Below are positions 1 to 10,295 of a stretch of DNA of 64,000 nucleotides, one piece after another. The first letter of the stretch is position 1. Every line of letters starts with the position of its first letter. This stretch comes from Lonicera japonica (Eukaryota > Streptophyta > Magnoliopsida > Dipsacales > Caprifoliaceae). The notes under the pieces are model-generated. The model saw only the letters and a program-made list of their open reading frames with translations, ran no database searches and was not told where the DNA came from. A program made the position numbers and the translations under genes. The DNA lies in contig CM038471.1 in NCBI GenBank assembly GCA_021464415.1, forward strand, positions 33,391,234-33,455,233, in the 5' to 3' direction.

Positions 1-606
1 GTTCACATCGTCAGTCAATTTATGGCTGCTCCACGATCCACTCATTATACTACCGTTCTTCGCATTCTCAGATATATTAAAGGAACAATGTTTCACGGCC
101 TGCAGTTTTCATCTACATCCTCCCTTGAACTACGTGCGTATTCTGATTTTGACTGGGCTGGTGATCCAACTGACAGACGATCAACTACCGGTTACTGCAT
201 CTTCTTAGGCGATTCGCTTATATCTTGGCGTAGTAAGAAACAAACCCTAGTTTCTCGCTCCAGTACAGAAGCAGAATATCGTGCTCTGGCTGACACCACT
301 CAAGAAATTGTTTGGCTGCGTTGGCTTCTCTCGGACATGGGAGTTCCTCAACATCTTCCAACTGTACTAAGATGCGATAATCAAAGTGCTATTCAGATTG
401 CTCACATTGATGTCTTCCATGAACGAACGAAGCATATTGAGATTGACTGTCACTTTATTCGCCAGCATGTATCTAGTAATACTATTCGTCTCATCCCCAT
501 CTCATCCATAGATCAACCCGCGGACATATTCACTAAAGTTCATCCGACAGGTCGCTTTCAGAATTTGCTTTCCAAACTCAAGCTGACCTCCCATTTGCCA
601 CCTTGA
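1..606 (+). pseudogene. Ty1/copia polyprotein, RNase H C-terminal end (partial, runs off left edge)
   Basis: The frame is open from base 1, so this is the 3' part of a longer pol gene. The protein is a copia RNase H. The YSDFDWAG block carries the first acidic residue, STEAEYRA follows about 40 residues later, then LRCDNQSAI, and the ADIFTK box comes shortly before the stop at 604-606. These are the usual last motifs of a copia polyprotein. In the element the domain removes RNA from the RNA/DNA hybrid during reverse transcription. No stop or frameshift is visible in the part present, so the element may be fairly young. The upstream domains and the other LTR lie outside the window. A polypurine tract (608-619) and an LTR follow directly. 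Confidence 0.93.
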
Positions 607-619
607 GTTTGAAGGGGGG

Positions 620-898
620 TGTTAGAAATGTTGTTAAGCATTAACCTTATTCTCCAACATCATTAGCATTATTCTCCTTTGTGATTATTAAAGCATTAGT
701 ATTATTCTTCTTTTCCTTTATTCCCTCATTTTTCCTTTATTCTCCATGTTTCCCTCCTTGTCTCCTCCATGCTTTCTTCCGTATTTTAGGCTGTCATGTT
801 TCTTCCTTTACTTGTATATATACAGGGCATTTCCCCATTGTAAAGTACACAAATGAATGAAATCAATAACTCTTTATTTCTCTCTTTAGTTTTCTACA
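620..898 (+). mobile_element. LTR of the copia element (3' LTR)
   Basis: The purine-rich tract TTTGAAGGGGGG just after the polyprotein stop is a typical polypurine tract. The next bases start TGTTAGAAATG. The repeat runs 279 bp to TTTTCTACA at 898, so it has TG...CA ends. A TATA-like stretch (TGTATATATACA, about 813-824) lies in the second half. Host exon sequence resumes directly at 899, which places the insertion inside a WEX-like gene. The target duplication cannot be tested because the other end is outside the window. Confidence 0.85.
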
Positions 899-1164
899 CT
901 GATTATCATCGTCCGAGTAAAAATATGGTGGAGGTGAGTGAATTGGCAGCAAGGGTACTCAAGGATAAAAATCTTCTTGTGGGGAGTGGATTGGAAACAT
1001 TAGCTGCGAAAGTTGGTCTTAACTTTTCTTGTTTGGAGGAAAAGACGGGAAATGCTAGCGTCGATTGGAGTAGTATGATTTTTTCAAGTGAACAGATTGA
1101 GAATGGGGTTCGCGATGTTTTTGCTTGTTATCTCATCGCAAACAAGCTCTTGGCTTCTCTTTAA
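899..1164 (+). pseudogene. WEX-like 3'-5' exonuclease, C-terminal remnant (copy 1)
   Basis: An open frame runs from the LTR junction to TAA at 1162-1164. The protein contains SELAARVL, LETLAAKVGL and the closing block IENGVRDVFACYLIANKLL. This matches the end of the DEDDy exonuclease domain of Werner-like (WEX) plant proteins and parallels the complete end of copy 2 (10872-11290). In active DEDDy enzymes the last motif is YxxxD; here it reads GVRD, so the tyrosine is gone. The N-terminal two thirds are missing because a copia element has landed in the gene. An ATG at 853 lies inside the LTR, so the longer frame starting there is an LTR-gene fusion and not the native start. It is a broken gene, probably a tandem duplicate of copy 2. 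Confidence 0.72.
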
Positions 1165-1558
1165 AAATGTAGGAGATAAATTCTGTTTGACAATGTCTTT
1201 TGATGTGGTGAATGTTTCTATTTAATTTTAGGTTGGTTTGCTTATAATATTATTATGGGTCAATTTAAAAGCTCTTTCTTCTCTGTTTTGGAACTCTTTG
1301 AGTTGTACTTATCTCTATGGAATAGAGCATTTTATTTTTGAAAACTTAAGTTGAATGCTAATTAAGTTCAGAATTCTTGATGATGTATAATTTTGTGAAG
1401 CTTGTGCATGTTTTTGATAGTCTTTATTTATTTGCTTTCTCTTTGGTTTGCAACGAAAACGCAAAACAGTACACCAAAATGTAATGTATTTGATTTTCCA
1501 TCTGCCAAACATCTAAAAAAAATTATGGTGCAAGTGCGCAACTACAAGCGGCCAACTA
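1165..1558. other. AT-rich 3' flank of WEX-like copy 1
   Basis: No gene, RNA or clear repeat recognised. It probably holds the old 3' UTR and downstream DNA of the broken exonuclease gene. The short open frames are low-complexity. Confidence 0.4.
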
Positions 1559-1873
1559 TAACATTATTTTTGCTCAATCTACCAAACAAATTTTATCCTA
1601 GATGGGTGTGTTAGTTGAAAATAACTTTTGTGATGCGTAAGTTGAGCAAGGAAATAGCAAAGTAATGTACTTAAAGCTAAAAAGCCCTCTTACGAGGGTC
1701 ACTGTGTAACATTATTTTTGCTCAATCTACTTGTGTTACCAAAAAAGTTATCGAAGAGAAGTGTGTTAATTAAAAATAACTTATGTGATACATAAGTTGA
1801 GCATTAAGGAAAGTATATATAGAAAAGTAATGTTCGTAAAAGATAAAAGAAAACCTCTTACAAGAGTCACTCT
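1559..1873. repeat. Imperfect tandem duplication, two units of about 150-165 bp
   Basis: The block ACATTATTTTTGCTCAATCT...AAGTTGAGCA...CTCTTACGAGGGTCACTGTGT (1559-1708) is followed by a diverged second copy (1709-1873). The two share the start, the middle (TGTGTTA, AAAATAACTT, ATAAGTTGAGCA) and the end (CCTCTTAC, AGAGTCACTCTG). No protein is coded. The flank text GACCCATGC at its right edge recurs near 9190, on the other side of the large composite insertion. Confidence 0.6.
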
Positions 1874-1978
1874 GACCCATGCACCGATATGTGAATATAA
1901 TAAAAAGTGAAGAACGATAACAATTATTTTCTTTTTATATATATATTACTTTCACCGATAAGAAGCAAGGGTCCCCAT

Positions 1979-2154
1979 TGTGAGGATCAAGCGCTTACCA
2001 TTGCGCCAAAAGCTATAGCTGTTAGCGAAGGCGCAACTTTATTTCCTTGTACCCAACGACCATTAGAGCGCCATGGCATTAGATAACCTGCACACCGGAT
2101 ATACCCTCCGGATTCACCATGGATAGGAGCGCATTTGTGGATTTACCTCCAACA
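1979..2154 (-). repeat. 176-bp terminal repeat, left copy
   Basis: Read on the minus strand it starts TGTTGGAGGTAAAT and ends GATCCTCACA. It carries the inner sequence GCGCAATGGTAAGCGC, which resembles a tRNA A-box region. It is nearly identical to 8919-9094. It could be a very short LTR (TRIM-like) or a solo copy of one. Just inside it is a run of Gs (minus strand) that looks like a polypurine tract. Confidence 0.8.
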
Positions 2155-2203
2155 ATCCCCCCCCCCCACAATGGCGCGCCCCAGGTATCGAACCCGTGAC
2201 CTC

Positions 2204-2214
2204 CTCTGATACCA
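2204..2214 (-). promoter_or_regulatory. Sirevirus primer-binding site (initiator Met tRNA)
   Basis: On the minus strand TGGTATCAGAG follows the LTR end (...CCTACA) after two bases. This is complementary to the 3' end of plant initiator methionine tRNA, the usual primer of copia elements. The next bases, GGTCACGGGTTCGATACC, look like a tRNA T-arm/B box and may be a SINE fragment or extended primer complementarity. Confidence 0.8.
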
Positions 2215-2216
2215 AT

Positions 2217-3789
2217 TGTAGGTCGGAAAATACCCTAGAGGGGGGGTGAATAGGGTTTATAAAACTAAATGCGGAATTTAAAAATATTTTCAAAAAGTTT
2301 AAGTAAAACAATTTACTTAACAAATATATATCAAGGAATATAAGCAATAACAAAACAATCAATAATAAAGAGATTGAGTTAGAAAGATTAAACAAATCGA
2401 AATCCAAGATTTTTTGTCCACACGGTTCGGCTTGTTCCCCCTACTCCGTGCTCGGTTAGTTCCCCGAGAACTTTCACTAAAACCGATCTCCTTCCGGGTG
2501 AAGATCAAACCACTACAAGTGTATTCTTCTCACACACTCTACAAGTATTGCTACACCACAATACTCTTACAAGATACCATCTTGCTAACCTATGAGATAC
2601 AACTCTCACAAATATGATTTAAATAAGTTTTGGTGGCTAACACCAATGTACAATATCTCTCTTGTGTATAACAAAATACAAATGAAGCTCACACTAAGAG
2701 ATATCAAAATTGATCAAAGTATATAGCTCAAAAATGAAAGATTAATCAATTAAATGAATTGAATACTTGAATAACTTTGTATATATGTAAAATGAGTTTG
2801 TAGAATGATTCAAGTGTGTTAAAACATGTCTAAGACATCATATTTATAGCTTACAAAACCATATGGCCGTTGGGGATGATTAAGAGAGGTTTTGGCTCCA
2901 AGGTATACATTTTCAAACTTTCCAACAGCTAGTTTTGACAAAAAAAATTCAAACTTGTTTTGTTAATTTCTCCCAATTAGACCGTTGGATCATGCTCAAA
3001 TTTTTTCAAAATTGCCAGGAGATGTTGTCTAACTACTATAAAAATTTCAAAATGATCGGAGTTCTGGAAGGCCTCCATTTTACCGTTTAATCAAAACTGG
3101 GCAAAAATTGAGCGAATTTTAAACGAAAAATAAAAATATTTTTCCAATTTAATAATTTAGTTCCAAATAAAATTCTAATGATTTTTGAACCTCAAATATA
3201 TGTTTCTAAGATACCCATTTTTATTATAGCTTAAAATATGATCATTTAAAATTAATATGAATTTATTTTGAAACTCGATTTTTGTAAAATGATGTTTTTC
3301 AAATAAATTCAATTTCAAGCTAGTTTAAATCAATCTTTAAAAGATGCAAGTTCATGTTTGAGCTATAGGGATTTGATCAATAAAGTATCTTTACATAAAA
3401 TCTAAGCACTCACTCCATTTAATAATAATTCGAGTCTTCTTGATGCTTGATTTTCTTGTGCGTATCTTTACTTGTTTGATGTTCTTGATCCTTTCTTGGT
3501 TTTGATAACTTGTAGAACATGTGGAGATCATTCTTGTGCATATCTTCACTTGCTTGGTGATCTAGATCTTTTCTTGGCTTTGTATAGCACATGTATATCA
3601 CTTGAGTTCATTTCTTGTGAGTAGAGGCGTTTGTAAAGCTTGTGTGAGATTTGCTTCGGTTTGAAGTTACACTTGGTCGGAAGATATATCGGTTAAAATG
3701 GCTATTATCATTGGAACAACCGAGTTAAATAACACTTTATTAACTTATTGTAATTATCAAAATAAGATTAATTGACTTTAAGGTCAACA
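2217..3789 (-). mobile_element. Sirevirus-type LTR (1573 bp)
   Basis: On the minus strand it begins TGTTGACCTTAAAGTC directly after AAAAAGGGGGAGAT, the classic Sirevirus polypurine tract. It ends CCTACA two bases before the Met-tRNA primer site. The length fits Sirevirus LTRs. It touches both a 3' internal end (polypurine tract) and a 5' internal start (primer site), as in a one-LTR circle or a tandem pair sharing one LTR. No second LTR of this kind is in the window. Confidence 0.8.
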
Positions 3790-4500
3790 ATCTCCCCCTT
3801 TTTGATGATGACAATAGAGTTAATGTGTGTTTATAAAAAGATAATAATTTTAAGCATATGAACAATATGCTCCCCCTAAATAGGTGCATAGATAAAAATA
3901 TACAAGCAATTATTAAAATAAAAAATATTTGCATAGATAAAATAAGTTCAAACAACTTAACCGAAAGCATAAGTTCGAAAAGTACTTAAACAAATATACA
4001 AACTAGTAGTTCTTGATCAATCATAGCATAATAAAATAAATGATAAAATAAACGAGTGTGTACCATTATCACTCATGACACACACATATAACACACATAC
4101 TTCTCCCTCTTTTTCTTCATCAAAAAGGAAGGAATTAGTAATTATCAATATAAAGCTGCAAAAATACTTGTTAATACTCATAATAATGCGTGTTTACAAT
4201 AAAAAGCATATATAGCATATAAATAATATGCTCCCCCTCAATTTATGCAAAGATGACAATTAAAAAGTATTGAAAATATTCGAGATAGTTTAAAAATATA
4301 TATATATATATATATATTTAAATAAAGCTTTCAAAAGTATGAATGTAGAAAATCATTTAAAGCATTTAAAATCTTACCATAACATTTAAGTCAGTATAAA
4401 AAATCTTACCACAGCAAAAAAATCTTACCGCAGCAAAAAAAAATCTTACCTTTTACCGCAGCATCAACATTACGCACATTTTCTCCCCCTATGTCAACAT
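3790..4500 (-). other. Sirevirus 3' non-coding region with multiple polypurine tracts
   Basis: At least four purine tracts with a GGGGGAG core occur on the minus strand, near 3792-3803, 3872, 4232 and 4484. Two are followed by the same word, GCATATT. Repeated polypurine tracts upstream of the 3' LTR are a known hallmark of Sireviruses. A (TA)n run lies at about 4298-4318. No protein is coded. Confidence 0.7.
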
Positions 4501-4689
4501 CAAAGAGGGATCTAGACCGTGCTAGGACGGTGGAATTTAGATGCACGCGGGGGGCGCTGTATTTTTGACCTTTTAGGATGACAGCTTTTCATTTTCGGGA
4601 TTCTTTTAATTGCTCTGCCTCTTGTCCCCTCTTTCTTGTTGTCTTCCTCGAGATCCATTTTCTTCTTATAACTTTTATAGGAGGTACCC

Positions 4690-5459
4690 ATGAGTAAGGG
4701 AAAGCAAATCACAAGTATGCCGAATACCTTCCGTTGTACCGGTTCGTCTTGTGCTACTTGCACTTATAAACGCAAGAAATGTCAGCCATGGTGTGAATAT
4801 GCACAAATTTTTATGGATGTGATTAGTCGTCAAGATTATCATACAATCTTCACCGTTTTTGGGGTAAATAGTGTTGCAAATATTTTAAAAGATATTCCTG
4901 AACATCAATATCTTGAGACTCTCTATTCATTTCTTTTTAAAGCTAAGGCGAGAGTCGAAATCCTAGTAAAGGCTGTACTGCGCTCATTATTTCTCTTGAA
5001 CAAAAGGTACAAGAGTTACAATCACTGGTGACAGCGTTAGAGGCTTTGCAGTTACGAGTGACAACATTAGAGGCTCGATTAGGAGAGTCTTCTAGCGCTA
5101 ACCAATCCTTTTCTTTTGCTCCTCCTAGAAGTTCTACAGGGCTTCTAACATTAGCAGAAAGTGTTGCACCTGAAATTCTTTCGACTACCGGGAATCTTTC
5201 AGACCATAGTGCTTTTCTAACTAATGTGGGTTTGCCGGCATATCTGACTCTGTCAGATTACCAAGCTGCTTTGGAAGGCCATACATCACAATTTTCTCAA
5301 GGTGGTACTATTGCGGAGGTTGCCGAGCCAATGAGTCCTGATTGGACAGCTCTATTAGATATGGAGCATAATTTTGTTGATTATTCTTCTTTTAGTCTCG
5401 ATGCTGTTTTGAATTTTGATGTAGATGATCTTCAGATTATGTTCCCTTCTTTTCTTTGA
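4690..5459 (+). pseudogene. LOB-domain (LBD) protein gene with one frameshift
   Basis: The first frame (from ATG 4690) holds the LOB zinc-finger-like motif CX2CX6CX3C in SSCATCTYKRKKC-QPWC. It is followed by the FG-containing middle block and PEHQ, as in plant LBD transcription factors. After about residue 90 the protein continues in another frame: the expected KGC block, then a leucine-rich coiled coil (LEQKVQELQ...LEARL), then an acidic C-terminus ending at TGA 5457-5459. Loss of one A in the run at about 4957-4960 explains the shift. LBD proteins bind DNA and act in organ-boundary and lateral-organ development. The gene is intron-free, lies antisense to the Sirevirus, and replaces its RT/integrase region. 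It could be a captured host gene, or the break could be a base-call error. Confidence 0.8.
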
Positions 5460-5506
5460 ATGATAAATAATAATTTTTAAACAGCAAAATTATTGTTAGT
5501 TTATAA

Positions 5507-6520
5507 CAGTGTTTTAAAAGGCGAAGGCGTAAGCCTAGGCGTTTGCTTATCCAAAAGTGAGGCGTAAGCCTCAATGCGGTAAGGCGTAAGCCTTTCGTGC
5601 AAAATATTTTTATATTCCTGAAATAAAAAATAATTAATATAGGCTTAAAAAATAAGGTAAATAAATACAAATACCAAATTATATTAATATACACATATCT
5701 TTTGTTCAATATTTCTATAAAATTAATCATTTAGAAACAAATAAAACTTCCTATAACATATACATATAATATAATTATATACAATATTTATAATATATTT
5801 AGGCAAAATAAAATAAAATAAATAAAGATACAAAAACTAAACATAAATTAATTAAAATGATATTAAAAAAAAAGAAGAACAAACTGAAATTATATGACTA
5901 GTATACTGAATAAAAATATTATTTGACTTTCCCCACTCCCTAGGCCACTTGAACCACAAGTGGAAAGTAGAAACAATCTCAACCCTCCCTCCCCGTCTCT
6001 CTCTCCCTGACCAGACATTATTTTCTTCCAATTTACCCCTAATTCCTTACCTCCCCTTCTTTTTGTTCTTTTTCTTCCTTTTTTAACTTCTCTTTTCCTC
6101 AGCCAGTCACCAATCTAATCTACACCAACTAATCAAAGGCGTCTCCACTTCGTCTACGCTTCAGTTCGACATTTCGTCTCTCCTTCGTCAAGCTCTCCTT
6201 CGTCTCTCCTTCAAACGGCACAAAAGGGTTATAGGGTTTCTCTTTCAGGTGTCAATCGATTCAACAAGCTGGGCTTATTTATTTATTTATTTATTTTTTC
6301 ACCGAAAATGATGTCGTTTTGCTGTTGGGGTATTAAAAAAATGCACCAAAGGCGTAAGCCTCAGGCAAAAAGCGTAAAATGCGTGCGCCTCACCAATAAA
6401 GCGTAAGCCTCATCCAAAAGGCGTGCGCATAGTGTGCAAAACGCTGTTCTCATCGAGCTTCGCTGCGTTTTTCCGTCGAGGCGCCCCGATGCGCGCCTCC
6501 GAACGCTTTTAAAAACACTG
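5507..6520. mobile_element. Non-autonomous hAT element (1014 bp)
   Basis: The ends are inverted: CAGTGTTTTAAAAGGCG on the left and CGCTTTTAAAAACACTG on the right. The 8 bases on both sides are identical (GTTTATAA at 5499-5506 and 6521-6528), the target-duplication size of hAT elements. Subterminal AGGCGTAAGCCT-like palindromes are repeated near both ends. No transposase frame is seen. It sits at the junction between the Sirevirus pol fragment and the LBD gene. Confidence 0.88.
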
Positions 6521-6536
6521 GTTTATAATAACATGC

Positions 6537-7110
6537 AAAATAAAGACTTGTGTTGTTTAGTAAGTTGATAAGTATCACAAATTTTATTTTTAACAAATTT
6601 AGTTTTGGGCAATCATTTAACTAATTCATTTTTAGATAACTTGTGAATTAAATCCATATTAGCATAACTTAATCTTCTATGACGTAACTAAGAAATATCA
6701 TTCAATACGGATAAACATTTAACATCTTGTTGTGATAAATCATCAAGTTCAAGAGTATATACGTTATTAGATCTATAAGCAACAAACAAGATATAATTAT
6801 CACTAATATTTTTAACAAAGCAACATTCAGATTTAAAAATAATTTCATAACCTTTATCACACAATTGACTAATACTAAGCAAATTATGTTTTAAACTATC
6901 AACTGGTAGAATATTATCAATATAAGAACATTTCTTACAAACTTTACTTATACCAATAATTTTACCTTTGGCGTTATATCCAAATGTGACGTTGCTTCCT
7001 TGTTTAGGAATGAGACTAATTTTTTTTTTAATTTTTTTTCCCGTCATGTGTTTCGAGCATCAACTATCCAATAACCATTTTATTTTGCTAGCTTTTGCTC
7101 TCATGCAGAT
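6537..7110 (-). pseudogene. Sirevirus pol fragment: protease and GAG-pre-integrase
   Basis: Read on the minus strand after the gag stop, the protease motif WLLDSGCS is present with its glycine codon turned into TGA (7060-7062), followed by KHMTG. The pre-integrase domain follows (FGYNAKGKIIGI, LKHNLLSISQLCDKGY; open frame 7047-6688). After a TAG at about 6685-6687 the reading goes on as ANMDLIHKLS...KNELVK to about 6537, where the hAT element begins. The rest of the integrase, reverse transcriptase and RNase H are absent. It cannot be functional. Confidence 0.8.
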
Positions 7111-8862
7111 CTATACCAAAATCTTAAGCAACTTTTCTTTTGGTACCCAAAATAAATTGGGTCCTTTGGGGTTAGTGTACATAGTGGTTCCTTTAGGAAT
7201 CCAAGCAAGTTTGTTTTTAGCAAAATTATTTTCTTTGTAATAACAAGAATGTGCATTATGAGTGTTTCTTCCACAAAATGAACAAATATTAGTAGGATTA
7301 TGTGGTGTGTATGTTTTGAAGAAATTTTTGTAATCTTTTTGGTTATGGATTTGATTATAACCCAAACCGGCTTTGTCGAATACACACCTTTGCATTCCTA
7401 ATAGTTTGTCCAAGTTATCCTTTCCTTTGGTGAACTTGGCTAGACTATTAGTTAAGTCATCCACTTGATCTTTCAATTTGACATTTTCTAATACAAGTGA
7501 GTTTGGACTTTCTTTCTCTTTTCCTTTCTTCAAGGTTTTGTTTTCATTTTTCAAAAATACATTTTCTTTCTCAAAGTTTTCACACTTGCTAGAAATAATC
7601 AAATTTTCCTTTTTGAGGCTTGCATACATTTTAGACAAATTTTTAAATTTTTTATGCAATTCCTCAAACATATCATATAATTCTTCATAGTCATTCTCAT
7701 CATGTATATCATTATTAATAGAGGCATTATCATCACTAGATGAGTCATAAGAAAAGTCTACCTCATCGTCTCTTGCCATAAGGCAAAGATTTGCCGTTTT
7801 CTCGTCGCTAGAATCGGCATTGGACTCACCTTCTTCGGAATCACTCCAAATGCCTTTGAGGGCGTGTCTTACTTGCTTGAAGGCTTTGTCTCTTTTGTCT
7901 CTTCTTTCCGTTCTTCTAACTAGGCAATTTGTTTTGAAATGCCCTGGTTCATGGCAATGGAAACACTTCTTTTCTTCTTTATTTTCAACTCTTGGTTGAA
8001 TAGATCGATCATTGTTTCTTCTTGATGAAGGATCAAAGTTGTTTCCTTTTCCTTGAAATTTCTTCTTCTTGGCTAGAAATTTTATGAATTTTCTAGAAAG
8101 AAGAGCCATATCCTCATCTCCTACCATCAACTCCTCATCATCTTCTAGTTGAGTTGCTTTGAGAACTAGTGACTTTTTGGCTTTTGAATCACTTTCTTCT
8201 TCTCTCGCCAATTCCTTCTCATGGGTTTTAAGTGAACCCAAGAGTTCATCCATGCTTAGCGTCTTGAGATTCTTGGCTTCTTGAATAGCCGTCACTTTGG
8301 GTCTCCACTTCTTGGGAAGAGTTCTAAGAATTTTTCGAATCTTGTCTTCATTTGAATATTCCTTTCCAAGAAGATCTAAAGCATTAGTGATAATAGAGAA
8401 CCTACTATACATAGAGGCAAGTGATTCATTAGGCTCCATTTTAAAAAGTTCATAATCATGAACGAGCATATTAATATTATCATCCTTAACTTGTGAAGTT
8501 CCTTCATAGGCAACTTCTAATTTATCCCAAATTTCTTTGGCGATTTTACAACTAGAAATCTTGTTGTATTCATCTATAGTTAATGCACAATGTAGAGCAT
8601 TCAAGGCTTTAGCATTAAATTGGATTTTCTTAATATCATTCTCATCATATTCGAAAATAGATTTAGGAATGACTATACCCTTTTCATCGGTTTTGGTAAT
8701 CTTATAAGGTCCAATGAGTGTAACCTTCCATTATTCAAAATCACTAGCTTGAAAGAAAGTACACAGACGACTTTTCCAATAACTATAATTTTTGCCATCA
8801 AATAGAGGTGGTCTAGTGGTGGAAGAACCTTCGTTAATTCCGGTTCCTTGATAAATAGACAT
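7111..8862 (-). pseudogene. Sirevirus gag with one premature stop
   Basis: The native ATG is at 8862 (minus), 583 codons to the stop at 7111. A TAA at 8731-8733 interrupts codon 44; a 497-codon frame is open from 8604. The protein has an N-terminal UBN2/DUF4219-type copia gag region, then a CCHC zinc knuckle (CFHCHEPGHFKTNC, near residue 300). An acidic/serine stretch, a long coiled coil (about 395-490) and a second CX2CX4HX4C knuckle (CSFCGRNTHNAHSC) follow. Two knuckles plus the coiled coil fit Sirevirus gag. Gag forms the virus-like particle and binds RNA. The next element gene, protease, begins directly after the stop. Confidence 0.85.
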
Positions 8863-8918
8863 GATCGTAAACTCTAAGATTGTTAAATCAAAACAAGAGT
8901 ACAACCTCTTATCCCAAT

Positions 8919-9094
8919 TGTGAGGATCAAGCGCTTACCATTGCGCCAAAAGCTATAGCTGTTAGCGAAGGCGCAACTTTATTTCCTTGTATCCAACGAC
9001 CATTAGAGCGCCATGGCATTAGATAACCTGCACACCGGATATACCCTCCGGATTCACCACGGAGAGGAGCGCAATTGTGAATTTACCTCCAACA
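8919..9094 (-). repeat. 176-bp terminal repeat, right copy
   Basis: Nearly identical to 1979-2154, with the same TG...CA limits when read on the minus strand. Inside it lies the short gag leader (8863-8918); outside it is the target duplication CCCAT (9095-9099). Confidence 0.8.
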
Positions 9095-9099
9095 CCCAT

Positions 9100-10088
9100 A
9101 ACTCTTGTTAAATGATAGTCAACAAAACATGGGTCGTACAATTTGTGGATAAATTTATAGAGGTAAAAATACTCAAATTTGTCACTTTGACCCATGCTAC
9201 AATCCATTGTGACTATATGTAAAAATGAAATAATTAATAACAGTAATGAATATGTAATAATATAATATATTCCATATGTTTGTATGTCATTAGTTCATTC
9301 AAGTATTACACTAGACTACTGGAGCTTAGAATTGACCATCAAGAAGTATAAAATGAAGATGCGAATAATTTACGTGTAAAACCACTTTACACATAAACTA
9401 TATACAAGCATTTGAGATTCCTAACTATATCAGTTAGTTTATAAAAATTGATCTGATTTTGTATAGTAAAGTGTTGCCTTAAAATTGATTATATATATAT
9501 ATCCGAATAATCCCAAACCGAAAGAGTTTGGTTTGGGTCTGGATTTGGAAGATTCAGAAACAGAAATCAAACCGAACCAAAATTGAATTTTCAAATTCAG
9601 TTTTGGTTCTGATCTCCCAAATTTTCACTAGACTGAAACCGAAAATACCCTACTCTCACCCAAAAAATTATAACCGAAATAAATTTGAACAGTACATTGT
9701 CATTAGAGTCTTGAAGAGACAAAGTGACATGTGGTTGAGATGTATTTAAATTAGTCCAGATAGAAATTCTTTTCTTTTCTCTTTTTCTAGTCTATATATA
9801 GTATTGCCCAAAACAACATTAACACAATACTGAAATACATCTACCAACCACACTTGTAGCCCAACATTAACATGGGAGGTAGTTTAAAAGACCTCACCAT
9901 AAATACAAAATTCTTTTCCCTAAGAGAATTAACTAAAATACAATACCAATGGACTTATTTCTATGTGCACCGAGTGGTTAGTAAAAAGTCCCACCCCAAA
10001 CCCCAACCCCACCCCCCCACCCCCCGGGGGGGCCCCGGATATATAAATCAACCATCCCACCAACTCTTTCTCAATAGGGTATTGTTTT
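9100..10088. other. Intergenic DNA upstream of WEX-like copy 2
   Basis: 9100-9240 resembles 12585-12740, including GTACAATTTGT.GATAAAT and AAAAATACTCAAATTTGTCAC, so both are copies of one flank repeat. A region rich in ACCGAA/GGTTTGG words lies at 9510-9660, typical of old plant repeats. A C-rich run followed by G7 lies at about 9995-10033. No gene is recognised. Confidence 0.5.
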
Positions 10089-10295
10089 GTGTTAGCAAGG
10101 ATGATACCAATCACATATCTGTCAAAAATGGGGAAATATGATATAGATGTACCTGGTGCACCTACCCTTAAAGTAAGGGTAACAGACCATCCAGATATTG
10201 TAGATATTGGTATTTCTGAACGAAGGTCCCAATTATCTGGTATCAGTAATAGTGTTGTTGGTGTCAATCTCATATGCTCTAAGTACAGGCCCCGG
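10089..10295 (+). pseudogene. WEX-like 3'-5' exonuclease copy 2, N-terminal part
   Basis: Open reading from ATG 10089 (other in-frame ATGs at 10101 and 10128) gives MGKYDIDVPGAP...VVGVNLICSKYRP. This matches the first strand block of WEX-like plant exonucleases, where active members have VGLDxEW. Here the D and E positions are not acidic (VNLIC), so catalysis is unlikely. The frame is cut at 10295 by a solo LTR, and the domain continues at 10872. It probably was a functional single-exon gene or an inactive paralogue before the insertion. Confidence 0.68.

Larger units (their letters stand above)
1979..9094 (-). mobile_element. Composite 7.1-kb insertion: permuted Sirevirus between 176-bp terminal repeats
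   Basis: Two near-identical 176-bp repeats (1979-2154, 8919-9094), each with TG...CA ends, bound this block. The outside bases are CCCAT on the left (1974-1978) and CCCAT on the right (9095-9099), a perfect 5-bp target duplication. On the minus strand the contents read: right repeat, gag, protease/pre-integrase, hAT insertion, LOB-domain gene (opposite strand), multiple polypurine tracts, a 1573-bp Sirevirus LTR, primer-binding site, left repeat. The Sirevirus has only one LTR, placed inside, so its order is permuted relative to a normal insertion. RT, RNase H and most of the integrase are absent. Confidence 0.75.

Noticed and set aside
853..1164. A 103-residue gene starting at 853
   Set aside because: The start and first 15 codons are inside the copia LTR. 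Only the part from 899 is exonuclease sequence.
9872..10141. 89-residue plus-strand frame upstream of WEX-like copy 2
   Set aside because: It crosses a C-rich low-complexity run and overlaps the true exonuclease start in another frame.
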